Shown here piece after piece: positions 29,695 to 39,146 of a stretch of DNA of 64,000 bases; the first letter of the stretch is position 1; every line of letters begins with the position of its first letter. A model generated the notes under the pieces. That model worked only from the letters and a program-made list of their open reading frames with translations. It searched no databases and had not been told where the DNA came from. Location of the stretch: assembly GCA_012514505.1 (NCBI GenBank), contig JAAZAD010000276.1, positions 1 to 64,000 of the forward strand, written 5' to 3'. The stretch is from Rhodococcus sp. (in: high G+C Gram-positive bacteria) (GTDB taxonomy: Bacteria; Actinomycetota; Actinomycetes; Mycobacteriales; Mycobacteriaceae). Both the position numbers and the translations under genes were made by a program.

Positions 29695-31631
29695 AGATCA
29701 TCGTCTTCGGGGCCGGCGGAACCGTCGGCCGCGCGGCCGCGGAATGCCTGAACTCCCGGCTTGGCTCGGGTGACGAACTGGTCCTCGTCACCCGCGGTGG
29801 GCCGCCGGAAATCGACACCGCGGATGGACCGAGGATCACCGTCCGCGATCTGCGCCTGCCGTTGGCGGAGTGGCCGGCCGACTTCGACGACGCCGATGCG
29901 GTCCTCTCCTGTGCCGGACCGTCGTACCGGTTCACCGAGGAACTCGCTCTCCTGTGCAACACCCACGGCGTCGCCTACGTGGACGTCGGCGGCGACCGAC
30001 CGTGCCTGGACGTACTCGGCGGCCGTGAGCCGACTGTGCCGATCCTGCTCGGTGCCGGGGTGCAACCGGGGCTGCTGGCGTGGCTGATCAGTGAGGTCGC
30101 CGAACCCGGTGCCGACGTGCTGGCACTGTGCGGCGGCGCGCAGCCGTTGTCCGAGGCCGCGATCGTCGAGTACGCCCACAGCGTGACCGATCCGGACGGC
30201 TGGCCGGGCCGCGCCTGGGTCGACGGCGCACCGGTCGCAGACACGTCTCCGCCGCCGGTGCCGCCGACCCCGTCGGCGACCGTGCACCTGCACCTGGACG
30301 CCGAGTCCGCGGACACCGCCGCGCGCATCGGACCGGCCCGATTGCGCTGTTTCAATGTTGTCGATGCGCCGACCACCGCCGACGCGATCAGCCGTCTCGT
30401 CTCCGGCGAGACCTCCGTCGACGAGGTACTCGCCGCCGCCCGCGACGACGAACGCAATCGCGACGCCGAGCCCTATTTCACCATCACGGTGACCGGTCGC
30501 GGCCGAGTCGGGACCCGCCGTGCCCGTATCACTGTCACCGACAGCTACGCCCTCTCCGGGGCCATCGCCGCCGCCACCGTGATCGCCGCCCCGGCAGAAT
30601 CTGCCGGTGCACGCTGGGCATCGGCGAGTGCGGCCGCCGAGACCTGGTCCGAATTGGTCGACGTCGACACCACCGAGACGGTTGAATCCATCGTGATCGG
30701 CGGCACCTTCGGTCGCGTCTACGCCCAAGCCCTGGCCGACGAACAGAGCCCGATCACCCTGACCGGTGTCGGCGGCGTCGGCGGTCCGCGATCGACCGAC
30801 CTCGCTGACGCACTCGGCGTCCCGGCGCTTCACGGCACCGTCTCCGGAGTCGACGCCGCGGTGGTAGCGGTCCGCAGCGAGATCGTCGGCGGGTCTGGCG
30901 ATGCCGTGGTCGATGACCTCCTCGCGGCAGGCGTGTCGGTCCTCCAGGAGCATCCGGTCGACGCGCAGGCGATCGGGCGGCATCTGCGGGTCGCCGCCGA
31001 ACACGGGATCAGATATGCGCCGACCGGCTTCTACGAGCACCTGCCGACCAGCCGCCGCTGGATCCGGGCGATGCAGCGACTTCGCGAACGCGGCGACGTC
31101 GCGCATCTGTCAGTCCGGACCAGCATGCAGGTCCTCGAACGCGCGCTGCTCATCCTCGCCGACGGCCTCACCGCAATCCCGCTCGAACCGGGACGGATCG
31201 TCGAGGTCCGACCGGGCGCATTCCTGATCTCCGCGGACTGGGGCGGGGTCGCGGTCGATATCGCGGTGAACAATCGACGCGACCCCGACGATCCGGACGC
31301 CAACAGCCATCCGCTGTTCTCGGCGGCCGCCGTCACCGGCGACGGCGAACTGTCCTGGCCGCACATCCACGCGCCGCTCCGGTGGACGCCGCATCCGGGG
31401 TGTGCCGTCGACGGTAGTGCGCCTCCACTCGACCTCATCGACGACGAAGATCCGGCCGAGGTGGACGCCACCCAGTTGTGGGCGAGCGCCGTCCACGTAT
31501 CGGTCCGATCCGTACTGGAGACCGGCACGACGCTCACCCCGGTCTCCCAACGACATCTGGCGGTCGTGGACTGGTGGCAGCAGCTGTGCGCGCGGGCACC
31601 CCTGCCGGAACTGATCGGCACCCTCCAGTGA
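29691..31631 (+). CDS. Fusion protein: N-terminal saccharopine-dehydrogenase-like NADP-binding domain and C-terminal thiazolinyl-imide-reductase-like (Gfo/Idh) domain
   Basis: N-terminal IIVFGAGGTVGRAAAECL...GAGVQPGLLAWL; C-terminal second Rossmann VIGGTFGRVYAQALADE...GVSVLQEHPVDAQAIGRHLRVA, resembling PchG/Irp3/EqbG. GTG start overlaps the NRPS2 stop (alternative ATG at 29673). Confidence 0.78.
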   Translation: MKIIVFGAGGTVGRAAAECLNSRLGSGDELVLVTRGGPPEIDTADGPRITVRDLRLPLAEWPADFDDADAVLSCAGPSYRFTEELALLCNTHGVAYVDVGGDRPCLDVLGGREPTVPILLGAGVQPGLLAWLISEVAEPGADVLALCGGAQPLSEAAIVEYAHSVTDPDGWPGRAWVDGAPVADTSPPPVPPTPSATVHLHLDAESADTAARIGPARLRCFNVVDAPTTADAISRLVSGETSVDEVLAAARDDERNRDAEPYFTITVTGRGRVGTRRARITVTDSYALSGAIAAATVIAAPAESAGARWASASAAAETWSELVDVDTTETVESIVIGGTFGRVYAQALADEQSPITLTGVGGVGGPRSTDLADALGVPALHGTVSGVDAAVVAVRSEIVGGSGDAVVDDLLAAGVSVLQEHPVDAQAIGRHLRVAAEHGIRYAPTGFYEHLPTSRRWIRAMQRLRERGDVAHLSVRTSMQVLERALLILADGLTAIPLEPGRIVEVRPGAFLISADWGGVAVDIAVNNRRDPDDPDANSHPLFSAAAVTGDGELSWPHIHAPLRWTPHPGCAVDGSAPPLDLIDDEDPAEVDATQLWASAVHVSVRSVLETGTTLTPVSQRHLAVVDWWQQLCARAPLPELIGTLQ

Positions 31632-33349
31632 GCGCCCGCACGATCTGGACGCTGCTGGCTCCGGTGCGAGGGCGGATAGTGGCGGCCCTGGTGGTCCAGG
31701 TAATCGCGTCTCTGCTGTCGGTCGTGCCGTTCTGGGCGCTTGCGATCCTTATCGATCGGGCACTGTCGGGCCGCGTCGACGACCTGACCGCTCCGCTCAT
31801 CGCCTTCGTCACCGGCCTGGGCCTGTCCGCCGGGCTCGGCGCGCTGGCCCTGTTCATCTCCCACCTCGCCGATGTGGAACTCCAAGCCGAGCTGCAGCTG
31901 ACGCTCGCCGATCGGATCGGTCGCCTCCCGCTCGAATGGTCCGCCGACCGTTCCAGCGGCAGCATCCGGCAGTTGTTGAACGACGACGTGAAAAGCCTGC
32001 ACCACTTGGTCGCCCACGTACTGGTGGAGATCGTTGCCGGCGTGCTCACCCCGATCACGGGTCTGGTCTTCTGCTACGCGCTGGACTGGCGACTCGGGCT
32101 CGCCGCCACCGCACCGATGGTCCTCTACGCGCTGCTCTTCTCCGCACTCGCCGGGAAGGAGACGAAGACCGGAATGGCCGCGATCAACGACGCGCTCCAC
32201 ACCGTCTCGAACGCGATCGTCGAATACGTCAACGGCATCTCGGTCCTCAAGGTCTTCACCCGCGACGCTCAGGGATTCCGTCGTTTCACCGGGGCCTCCG
32301 AGCACTTCCGTCACACATTCCGCGCCATCGCCGAACCGCAGATCCGCGCCCAGTCGATCGCGGTCAGCGCGCTGTCCGCGCCGGTCGTCGCCGCCACAGT
32401 GCTGGGGGTGGGCATCTGGTCCCACCACCGCGGGTGGTCGTCGCCCGGCGAGCTGGTCGTCGTCACGACAGTCGCAATGCTGGTCCCGGTCGGCATCTCC
32501 ACCGTCGCACTCAGCACCCAGGCACGCCGTACCGCGCAAGAAGCTGCTCAGCGCATCGCCGACGTGCTGCGGGAACCGGTCCGTGCCGTCGCCGAACCGG
32601 CCGCGGAACCGATGGACGGTTCCTTCGAGCTCGTCGGTGTCAGTTACGCCTATCCGGACGGGCCGGAGGTCCTGCACGACGTCACGCTCTCGATCCCGGA
32701 CGGGGCGACCGTTGCACTGGTCGGTCCCAGTGGTTCGGGCAAGTCCACGCTGGCCGCGCTGATGGCCGGTCTGCGCGAACCCACCGGCGGAACCATCGCC
32801 ATCGGCGGCGTCGACCGTCGACGAATCCCGGAGATGCGGATGCGACAACACCTGACTGCAATGCTGCAGGACTCGACGCTGCTGCGGCTGTCCATTCACG
32901 ACAACATCGCGCTCGCCGCACCCGGCACCACTCGCGCCGAGGTGGAAGACGTCATCCGGGCTGTCGGCATGTACGACCGGATCGTCGCAACTCCCCACGG
33001 ATTCGACTCGATCGCGGGTGTGGACACCTACCTCTCCGGTGGCGAAGCCCAGCGGATCGTCGCGGCTCGGTCGATCCTGGCGGGCAGCGCAATCCTCGTT
33101 CTCGACGAGGCGACGTCTGCGGCCGACCCCGAAGCGGAGCACCGCGTCCAGCAGGCCGTCGACCGTGCCGTCGTCGGGCAGACCCTCATCATGGTCACGC
33201 ACCGATTGGCGACCGCCACCGGCGCCGACCTGATCGTCGTTCTCGAGGACGGCCGCATTGTCGAGACCGGACGGCATCACGATCTCCTCGCCGCCGACGG
33301 GCTCTATCGCCGGATGTGGTCGTCGGCCGTCGTCGGAGCGGACCGATGA
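31628..33349 (+). CDS. ABC transporter, fused TM-NBD (YbtP/EqbK-like)
   Basis: TM half plus NBD: Walker A GPSGSGKST, signature LSGGEAQR, Walker B ILVLDEATSA; GTGA overlap with the upstream gene. Confidence 0.9.
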   Translation: MSARTIWTLLAPVRGRIVAALVVQVIASLLSVVPFWALAILIDRALSGRVDDLTAPLIAFVTGLGLSAGLGALALFISHLADVELQAELQLTLADRIGRLPLEWSADRSSGSIRQLLNDDVKSLHHLVAHVLVEIVAGVLTPITGLVFCYALDWRLGLAATAPMVLYALLFSALAGKETKTGMAAINDALHTVSNAIVEYVNGISVLKVFTRDAQGFRRFTGASEHFRHTFRAIAEPQIRAQSIAVSALSAPVVAATVLGVGIWSHHRGWSSPGELVVVTTVAMLVPVGISTVALSTQARRTAQEAAQRIADVLREPVRAVAEPAAEPMDGSFELVGVSYAYPDGPEVLHDVTLSIPDGATVALVGPSGSGKSTLAALMAGLREPTGGTIAIGGVDRRRIPEMRMRQHLTAMLQDSTLLRLSIHDNIALAAPGTTRAEVEDVIRAVGMYDRIVATPHGFDSIAGVDTYLSGGEAQRIVAARSILAGSAILVLDEATSAADPEAEHRVQQAVDRAVVGQTLIMVTHRLATATGADLIVVLEDGRIVETGRHHDLLAADGLYRRMWSSAVVGADR

Positions 33350-35115
33350 TCCGGGCGCTGATCCGTCTCTCCGGGCCGGAGGGGCGCGGACCGATCCGTC
33401 GGACATTGCTGCTCGCGGTTCTCGCCGGAGCCTCGCACGGGCTGGCGGTGGCGCTGATGGTCCCGGTCCTGCAGTCGTTGCTGGGTTCCGAGCAGCATCT
33501 CGTCCACTGGTTCGGTGCGCTGGTCGCCGCGTGCGCGCTGCACGCCGTCGGGCTGGCGGCGGCGACCATCGCCGCCTTCGGGTCGTCGCTGCAGGTCATC
33601 GAGTCGATGCACACACGGCTGGGTCGTCGACTGATCGCACTACCGGTCGGCTGGTTCTCGGCGAACAGCGCTGGACGCGCCTCCGACCTGGCGGTGCGCG
33701 GCACCCTGTTCGTAGCGCAGACCTCGATGGACGTGATGGTCCCGATGATCGTCAACGTGACGTCGCCGATTGTGCTGGTGGTCGTCGTGACCGCCATCGA
33801 CTGGCGGACCGGGCTGGCGTTGACGGTCGGCGGCTTAGCCATCGCGGCGGTCGCGCGCTGGGCCTCGTCACGCGACACCCGCAGCGAAGTTGCGCTCGCG
33901 CGAGTGGCTGCCGAGACCGACTCGCGGGTGCTGGAGTTCGCGAGCCACCAGGCAGAGCTGCGGGCCGCCGGTGTCGCCGGCCGCGAGTACGCGCCGCTGC
34001 GCGCGGCGATCGAGGAACGACGTCGCGCCGCCCGAGCTACACAGTGGGGTTCGGTGCTCGGGATGGTCGCGCAGAGCACCGCGGTCCAGACGACTTTCGG
34101 GGTGGTGGTCGCGCTGTCGCTGTGGAGGCTGACCGGCGCCGACGGCGGCCAGGTAGTCACCGCCGTCGCCCTGGTGGCGGCCATCACACAGGTGGTCGGT
34201 CCACTGCGGGTGATCGCGTCGATGAACACCGCACTACGCGCCTCCACGGAGAAGATCTCGCAGATCTCCGAACTTCTGGAGACGCCACCGCTGCCCGAAC
34301 CGGACCGGCCCGCGTCGCCGTCCACGTCCACCGAGGTCGTCTTCGACGACGTGAGCTTCGGCTACGACCGTGACGATCCGGTTCTGAAGCGATTGTCAGC
34401 GGTACTGCCCGACCGGCGGGTGACGGCCGTCGTCGGACCGTCCGGATCAGGCAAGACCACGTGTGTCAGGCTCATTGCCCGACTCTGGGACGTCGACTCG
34501 GGCGCGGTGCGTATCGGTGGCGTCGACGTGCGGGACCTGCAAACCCCCGACCTCTACAGCTCGTTGTCGCTGATCTTCCAAGACGTCTACCTGTTCGACG
34601 ACACCCTGCTCGCCAACGTGGTCATCGGCGATCCCGACGCCGACCGCGACCGCGTCGAATGGGCCGCATCCGTGGCACGACTGACCGAGGTCGTCGATCG
34701 TCTGCCGCTTGGGTGGGAGACCCCGCTGGGAGAAAACGGGGCACGCCTGTCGGGCGGTGAGCAACAGCGGGTAGCTGTCGCCCGCGCCCTGCTACGGCGG
34801 TCCCCGCTCGTGCTCTGCGATGAGCCGACCAGCGCTGTCGACCTGCCCACCAACCTGGCCATCACCGAGGGCCTGATGACGCTCGCGGAGTCGGCGACGG
34901 TGGTGATCGTCGCCCACCAACTCGAGACGGTCCGGAACGCCGATCACGTGCTGGTGATCGAAGACGGCGTCGTCGTCCAGTCCGGCAATCACACCACGTT
35001 GATGGCCGACGACGGCGCCTACCGCCGTCTGTTCGCCGACCGCACCGCCGCCGAACAGTGGCGACCCGGAGCCTCGTTCGCGGCCTCCGGAACGACCGAG
35101 AGGAACGAACTGTGA
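33346..35115 (+). CDS. ABC transporter, fused TM-NBD (YbtQ/EqbL-like)
   Basis: Walker A GPSGSGKTT, LSGGEQQRVAVARALL, LVLCDEPTSAVD; ATGA overlap. Confidence 0.9.
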   Translation: MIRALIRLSGPEGRGPIRRTLLLAVLAGASHGLAVALMVPVLQSLLGSEQHLVHWFGALVAACALHAVGLAAATIAAFGSSLQVIESMHTRLGRRLIALPVGWFSANSAGRASDLAVRGTLFVAQTSMDVMVPMIVNVTSPIVLVVVVTAIDWRTGLALTVGGLAIAAVARWASSRDTRSEVALARVAAETDSRVLEFASHQAELRAAGVAGREYAPLRAAIEERRRAARATQWGSVLGMVAQSTAVQTTFGVVVALSLWRLTGADGGQVVTAVALVAAITQVVGPLRVIASMNTALRASTEKISQISELLETPPLPEPDRPASPSTSTEVVFDDVSFGYDRDDPVLKRLSAVLPDRRVTAVVGPSGSGKTTCVRLIARLWDVDSGAVRIGGVDVRDLQTPDLYSSLSLIFQDVYLFDDTLLANVVIGDPDADRDRVEWAASVARLTEVVDRLPLGWETPLGENGARLSGGEQQRVAVARALLRRSPLVLCDEPTSAVDLPTNLAITEGLMTLAESATVVIVAHQLETVRNADHVLVIEDGVVVQSGNHTTLMADDGAYRRLFADRTAAEQWRPGASFAASGTTERNEL

Positions 35116-35744
35116 GCACCAATCCCATCGAGACGGAATCACCCGTCGACGGGACCGCCGCGCCAATGACCACTGCCCGCGATCTGATCTCCGTCGGGGT
35201 GTTCGCAGCCCTGTATACAGCGATCGTCTTCGCGTTCAACTTCCTCGGATTCCTCAGCCCGATAGCGATGGTGATCGGACTGTGGTGCGGCCTGGTGGCG
35301 GGCGGGATTCCGTTCATGCTGTTCCTCACCCGGGTTCACCGGCCCGGCATGATCATTCTGCTCACCGGACTGTTCGGGGCCATGCTGCTGCTGACTGGGC
35401 ATCCCCTCGTCGCAATCGGCTGGCTTCTGATCCTGGCCGCCGTCGCCGAGGTGATCATGTGGGCAGGACGCTACCGCTCGCGGGCCGCGGCCGTCGCGGC
35501 ATACACCGTGTTCTCGATGTGGGCTGCGGGACAGCTCTTTCCGCTGTTCTACGACCGGACCGGCTACCTCGAGGGCGCGGGTATGCAGGAGATGAGCGCC
35601 GACTACATCGACGCGCTCGACAGACTGCTGTCGGTTCCGGTGCTGATCGGCGTCGAGCTGGCTACCATTCCATTCGGACTGATAGGCGCGCTGCTCGGGC
35701 TGCGGATGCTCGACAAGCACTTCTCCCGGGCCGGACTGTCGTGA
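35112..35744 (+). CDS. ECF transporter S component, MptD/Trep_Strep family
   Basis: 6-TM protein TTARDLISVGVFAALYTAIVFAFNFLGFLSPIAMVIGLWCGLVAGGIPFMLF. Confidence 0.83.
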   Translation: MSTNPIETESPVDGTAAPMTTARDLISVGVFAALYTAIVFAFNFLGFLSPIAMVIGLWCGLVAGGIPFMLFLTRVHRPGMIILLTGLFGAMLLLTGHPLVAIGWLLILAAVAEVIMWAGRYRSRAAAVAAYTVFSMWAAGQLFPLFYDRTGYLEGAGMQEMSADYIDALDRLLSVPVLIGVELATIPFGLIGALLGLRMLDKHFSRAGLS

Positions 35745-36433
35745 GGCTGGATCCGCGGACCAAGATAATCCTTGTCGTCGTGTCGAGCCTGTTGCTGTTC
35801 GCGCCCGGCGGCTCGGTGTGGACACCGGCGGTGTTGATTCTCGGATGCGCTCTGGCGCTGTCGGTCCGCGCGTGGCGTCGCGCGGTAACTCTGATCGTCG
35901 TCGCCGCGGCGCTCGGCACCATCGCCTACGGGCTGCCCGCGGTCACCGACTCGGTTGCCGCAGGCGCGGTGGCCGTCCTCGCAGCGTTCGCCCTCCGGTT
36001 GGCGGTACTGGGTGGCGTCGTCGCACATCTGTTGTCCACCACAGATATCGGTGATTTCACGGCTGCACTGCGGGCCGCGCGGATACCGAAGATCATCCTG
36101 GTGCCCGCGACCGTGATGCTGCGCTTCTTTCCGATCGTGGCCGACGAGACCCGCGCGGTGTGGACTGCGATGCGCCTGCGGCGTCTGACCGGACCTGGCC
36201 AGGTACTGAGACATCCGGTGCTCGTCATCGAACAGCTCGTCGTCCCCACGATCGCGTCGAGTCTGCGAATCGCCGACGACCTGACGGCGTCTGGACTCGT
36301 CCGCGGTCTGATGGACACCGGGCCCACCACCACCTTCCGCCCTCCGCGGCTCACCACCGTCGATGGCGGCGTCCTGGTTCTCGCCGCACTCCTGTTCTAC
36401 TGCAGCTTCGTCACTGTAGGGGCGATGTCATGA
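35741..36433 (+). CDS. ECF transporter T component (EcfT/CbiQ-like)
   Basis: RLDPRTKIILVVVSSLLLFAP; LRAARIPKIILVPATVMLRFFPIVADETRAVWTAMRLR. Confidence 0.87.
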   Translation: MRLDPRTKIILVVVSSLLLFAPGGSVWTPAVLILGCALALSVRAWRRAVTLIVVAAALGTIAYGLPAVTDSVAAGAVAVLAAFALRLAVLGGVVAHLLSTTDIGDFTAALRAARIPKIILVPATVMLRFFPIVADETRAVWTAMRLRRLTGPGQVLRHPVLVIEQLVVPTIASSLRIADDLTASGLVRGLMDTGPTTTFRPPRLTTVDGGVLVLAALLFYCSFVTVGAMS

Positions 36434-37875
36434 ACGGGTCAGCGATGATCGACGTCCGAGATCTGAGTTGGAGCTTCCGCGCCGCCGATCGTGCGAGCCT
36501 GCGCGGCGTAGACCTGACGGTGCCGCAGGGCCAGACTCTTGTCCTGTGCGGAGCCAGCGGCTGCGGCAAAAGCACCCTGCTGCGAGCGTGCAGTGGATTG
36601 GTTCCACACCTGCACGACGGGCGCATGTCCGGGGCGGTTCGCACCGCCGGCCTCGATGTCGCGACCATCGGGTTCGAGGGTCTGGGTCGTCGTATCGGGA
36701 TGGTGTCTCAGCACCCGCGACGGCAATTCTTCGCCGATACCGTCATCGATGAGCTCGTCTTCGCTTCGGAGAACTTCGGTATCCAACCCTCGCAGATCGC
36801 CGCGAACCTCGACACCGTAGTGAAGCAGCTGTCGTTGGCGCCGTTGCTGCATCGTCGGCTGTCGACGCTCTCCGGAGGCCAGCAGCAGCGGGTGGCGATC
36901 GCGGCCGCGCTGGTTCACCAGCCTGACCTACTACTCCTCGACGAGCCCACCTCGAATCTGTCGGCGTCCGCAGTCAGCGAGGTAGTCGATGCCCTAGCCG
37001 CCGTCAAGGCCACCGGCACCACGATGGTGATCGCCGAGCACCGGCTGCATACCGTCGCCGCGATCGCCGACCGTCTCATGGTGATCTCCGACGGGGTCGT
37101 AGAACGGGAGTGGGACCCTTTTCTCCCAACGGCGATCCACGACGGTGAGTTGGCTGCACACGGTGTGCGGTCGCTGTCGGTGTCGGCTCCGACGATTCCG
37201 TCGGCCGTGGCATGGGGTGCCGGAGTCACCGGATCTACGGGCTCCGTGTCCGAACCACGGCCGGGCGTGAACGTCCGGGATCTGACCTGCACCGCCGACG
37301 GCAGGACAGTCCTCGACATCGAGTACGCGGAGTTTCCGCGGGGTGCGGTGACCGCGGTGGTCGGCGATAACGGGGTGGGCAAATCGACGCTGCTGCGGGT
37401 CCTTGCCGGACTTCAGCGTCACCGTGGCCGAGTCGGTCTGGATGGTGTTGCGGTGTCACGCCGTCAACGGCGAGCGCTGACCGCGATGGTCCATCAGGAC
37501 GCCAGTCGTCAGTTGTTCTTCGCATCCGTCGCGAGCGAGGTAGCCGAGTTCGCGGCGGGGATCTCCCCGGAGTCGGTGGCCGACGTCCTCGACCGATTCG
37601 GACTGGGCTCCATGGCAGATCGGCATCCGCTGGCCCTGTCGGGTGGCCAGCAGCAGCGTCTGGTGATGGCCGCGACCAGCTCGAGCGACCGTGACGTGCT
37701 CCTCTTCGATGAACCCAGCTCCGGGGTGGACCGACGAAACCTGGACGCGCTGGTCCACGTGATGGTCGAAGCCGCGCGACGAGGCGCCGTCGTCATCCTG
37801 GTGACACACGACGACGACCTGCTGGCTCGGGCTGCCGACCGTCGACTGGAGCTGACGGCACCCCCGGCTGACTGA
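36430..37875 (+). CDS. ECF transporter energizing ATPase with two fused NBDs
   Basis: Two Walker A (GASGCGKST, GDNGVGKST) and two signatures (LSGGQQQRVAIAAAL, LSGGQQQRLVMAAT). Confidence 0.92.
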   Translation: MNGSAMIDVRDLSWSFRAADRASLRGVDLTVPQGQTLVLCGASGCGKSTLLRACSGLVPHLHDGRMSGAVRTAGLDVATIGFEGLGRRIGMVSQHPRRQFFADTVIDELVFASENFGIQPSQIAANLDTVVKQLSLAPLLHRRLSTLSGGQQQRVAIAAALVHQPDLLLLDEPTSNLSASAVSEVVDALAAVKATGTTMVIAEHRLHTVAAIADRLMVISDGVVEREWDPFLPTAIHDGELAAHGVRSLSVSAPTIPSAVAWGAGVTGSTGSVSEPRPGVNVRDLTCTADGRTVLDIEYAEFPRGAVTAVVGDNGVGKSTLLRVLAGLQRHRGRVGLDGVAVSRRQRRALTAMVHQDASRQLFFASVASEVAEFAAGISPESVADVLDRFGLGSMADRHPLALSGGQQQRLVMAATSSSDRDVLLFDEPSSGVDRRNLDALVHVMVEAARRGAVVILVTHDDDLLARAADRRLELTAPPAD

Positions 37876-37887
37876 GACGCCGAAAGG

Positions 37888-38304
37888 TCAATCACAGCCG
37901 GGTGTGCAGCAGTTCGGATCCAGCACCAAGCGAAGTGCGTCGAGGCTTTCGGCGCGCGCGCTGTAGAAGACGTTCATCCCTCTTCGCACGGAAGCCACCA
38001 TGCCCGCCTTCTTGAGCTGCCCAAGATGGTGACTGACCGTCGATTCGCGCAAGCTCACACCGGCCGCAAGGTCGCAGGTACAGGCCTCACCGCCGTCAGC
38101 GGCCAGCAGCATCGACATCAACCTGATCCGAACCGGGTCGGCCAACGCCTTCAACCGCAAAGCAATCTCCAGAGCCGCCTCGTCTGACACCACCCCCGCA
38201 GACACGGGGGAACAACAGATCGGCGAGTTCATATCCACTACCGGCAGCGTCTTGGGCATACCCCGATAGTACCCACTTCTTGACATATGTCGAAAAGGTG
38301 CCAT
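37888..38304 (-). CDS. arsR: ArsR/SmtB-family regulator
   Basis: LKALADPVRIRLMSMLLAADGGEACTCDLAAGVSLRESTVSHHLGQLKKAGMV; ECTCD-like metal site. Confidence 0.92.
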   Translation of the reverse strand: MAPFRHMSRSGYYRGMPKTLPVVDMNSPICCSPVSAGVVSDEAALEIALRLKALADPVRIRLMSMLLAADGGEACTCDLAAGVSLRESTVSHHLGQLKKAGMVASVRRGMNVFYSARAESLDALRLVLDPNCCTPGCD

Positions 38305-38348
38305 TCTGAATCTGTCAGCAATTCGATATATGTCACACAGGAGCAGTC

Positions 38349-38822
38349 ATGTCACGCACTCAACTTGCACTGAACGTCGACAACCTGGACGAGTCGGTCG
38401 AGTTCTACTCGAAGCTGTTCGGCACCCAACCGGCCAAGCTCAAGCCCGGCTACGCCAACTTCGCGATTGCCGAGCCACCCCTGAAGCTGGTGTTGCTGGA
38501 GAACCCCGGCAAGGGCGGATCGATCAACCACCTAGGCGTCGAGGTGGAATCCAGCGAAAAGGTCCACAGCGAAATCGCGCGCCTGACCGGCGAGGGCCTG
38601 TTCACGGACGAAGAGATCGGCGCCACCTGCTGCTTCGCCACCCAGGACAAGGTGTGGGTCACCGGCCCGGCCGGCGAGAAGTGGGAGGTCTACACCGTGC
38701 TGGCCGACTCCGACACCTTCGGTTCCAGCCCGAGGCACCGCGACTCGGACGATACCGAGTCCGGTACATGCTGCGGAACGTCCAACGTCGACGAGAAGGC
38801 GTCGGCAACATCCTGCTGCTGA
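38349..38822 (+). CDS. ArsI/CadI-family glyoxalase-fold protein with Cys-rich C-terminus
   Basis: SRTQLALNVDNLDESVEFYSKLFGTQPAKLKPGYANFAI; vicinal cysteines GATCCFATQ; tail GTCCGTSNVDEKASATSCC. Confidence 0.88.
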   Translation: MSRTQLALNVDNLDESVEFYSKLFGTQPAKLKPGYANFAIAEPPLKLVLLENPGKGGSINHLGVEVESSEKVHSEIARLTGEGLFTDEEIGATCCFATQDKVWVTGPAGEKWEVYTVLADSDTFGSSPRHRDSDDTESGTCCGTSNVDEKASATSCC

Positions 38823-38833
38823 AGATTCATCGC

Positions 38834-38872
38834 CCCGAGGTCCTGCGTCCGATTCGGACACAGGACCTCGGG
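38834..38872 (+). terminator. Strong stem-loop downstream of the arsI/cadI-like gene
   Basis: CCCGAGGTCCTG...CAGGACCTCGGG, 12-bp perfect arms with an internal TCCGA/TCGGA stem. Confidence 0.85.
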
Positions 38873-39146
38873 CGCATCGAAGCCAAGTCGCACCGCCTCC
38901 AGTTGGTGAGGTAGTTTTCGATGTTGTGAGGAATCCGAAGAACGCACGGAAGTCGGCATTCACGCCGGTCCTGTGGGTTCTTCCGCATCAGGGCACGAAT
39001 GGGTACATCTCCACGTGGGGTGCCGTTCTCGCGGGGTACCCCCCGCGGCGGGACTGACCGACACCGTCCCCAATTCCTCGAATCGCCGCTCGACTCCGTG
39101 CCGGTCGCTTCGAGAAGATTGTGCCCCTCGAAAGGAAGCCCGCACC

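Noticed and set aside
31031-33406. Long antisense ORF (791 aa, - strand) opposite the reductase/ABC genes
   Set aside because: Shadow ORF; the + strand has Walker and Rossmann motifs.
37876-37890. Bidirectional terminator between the ECF ATPase and arsR
   Set aside because: Only about 12 nt separate the convergent stops and no stem-loop is evident.
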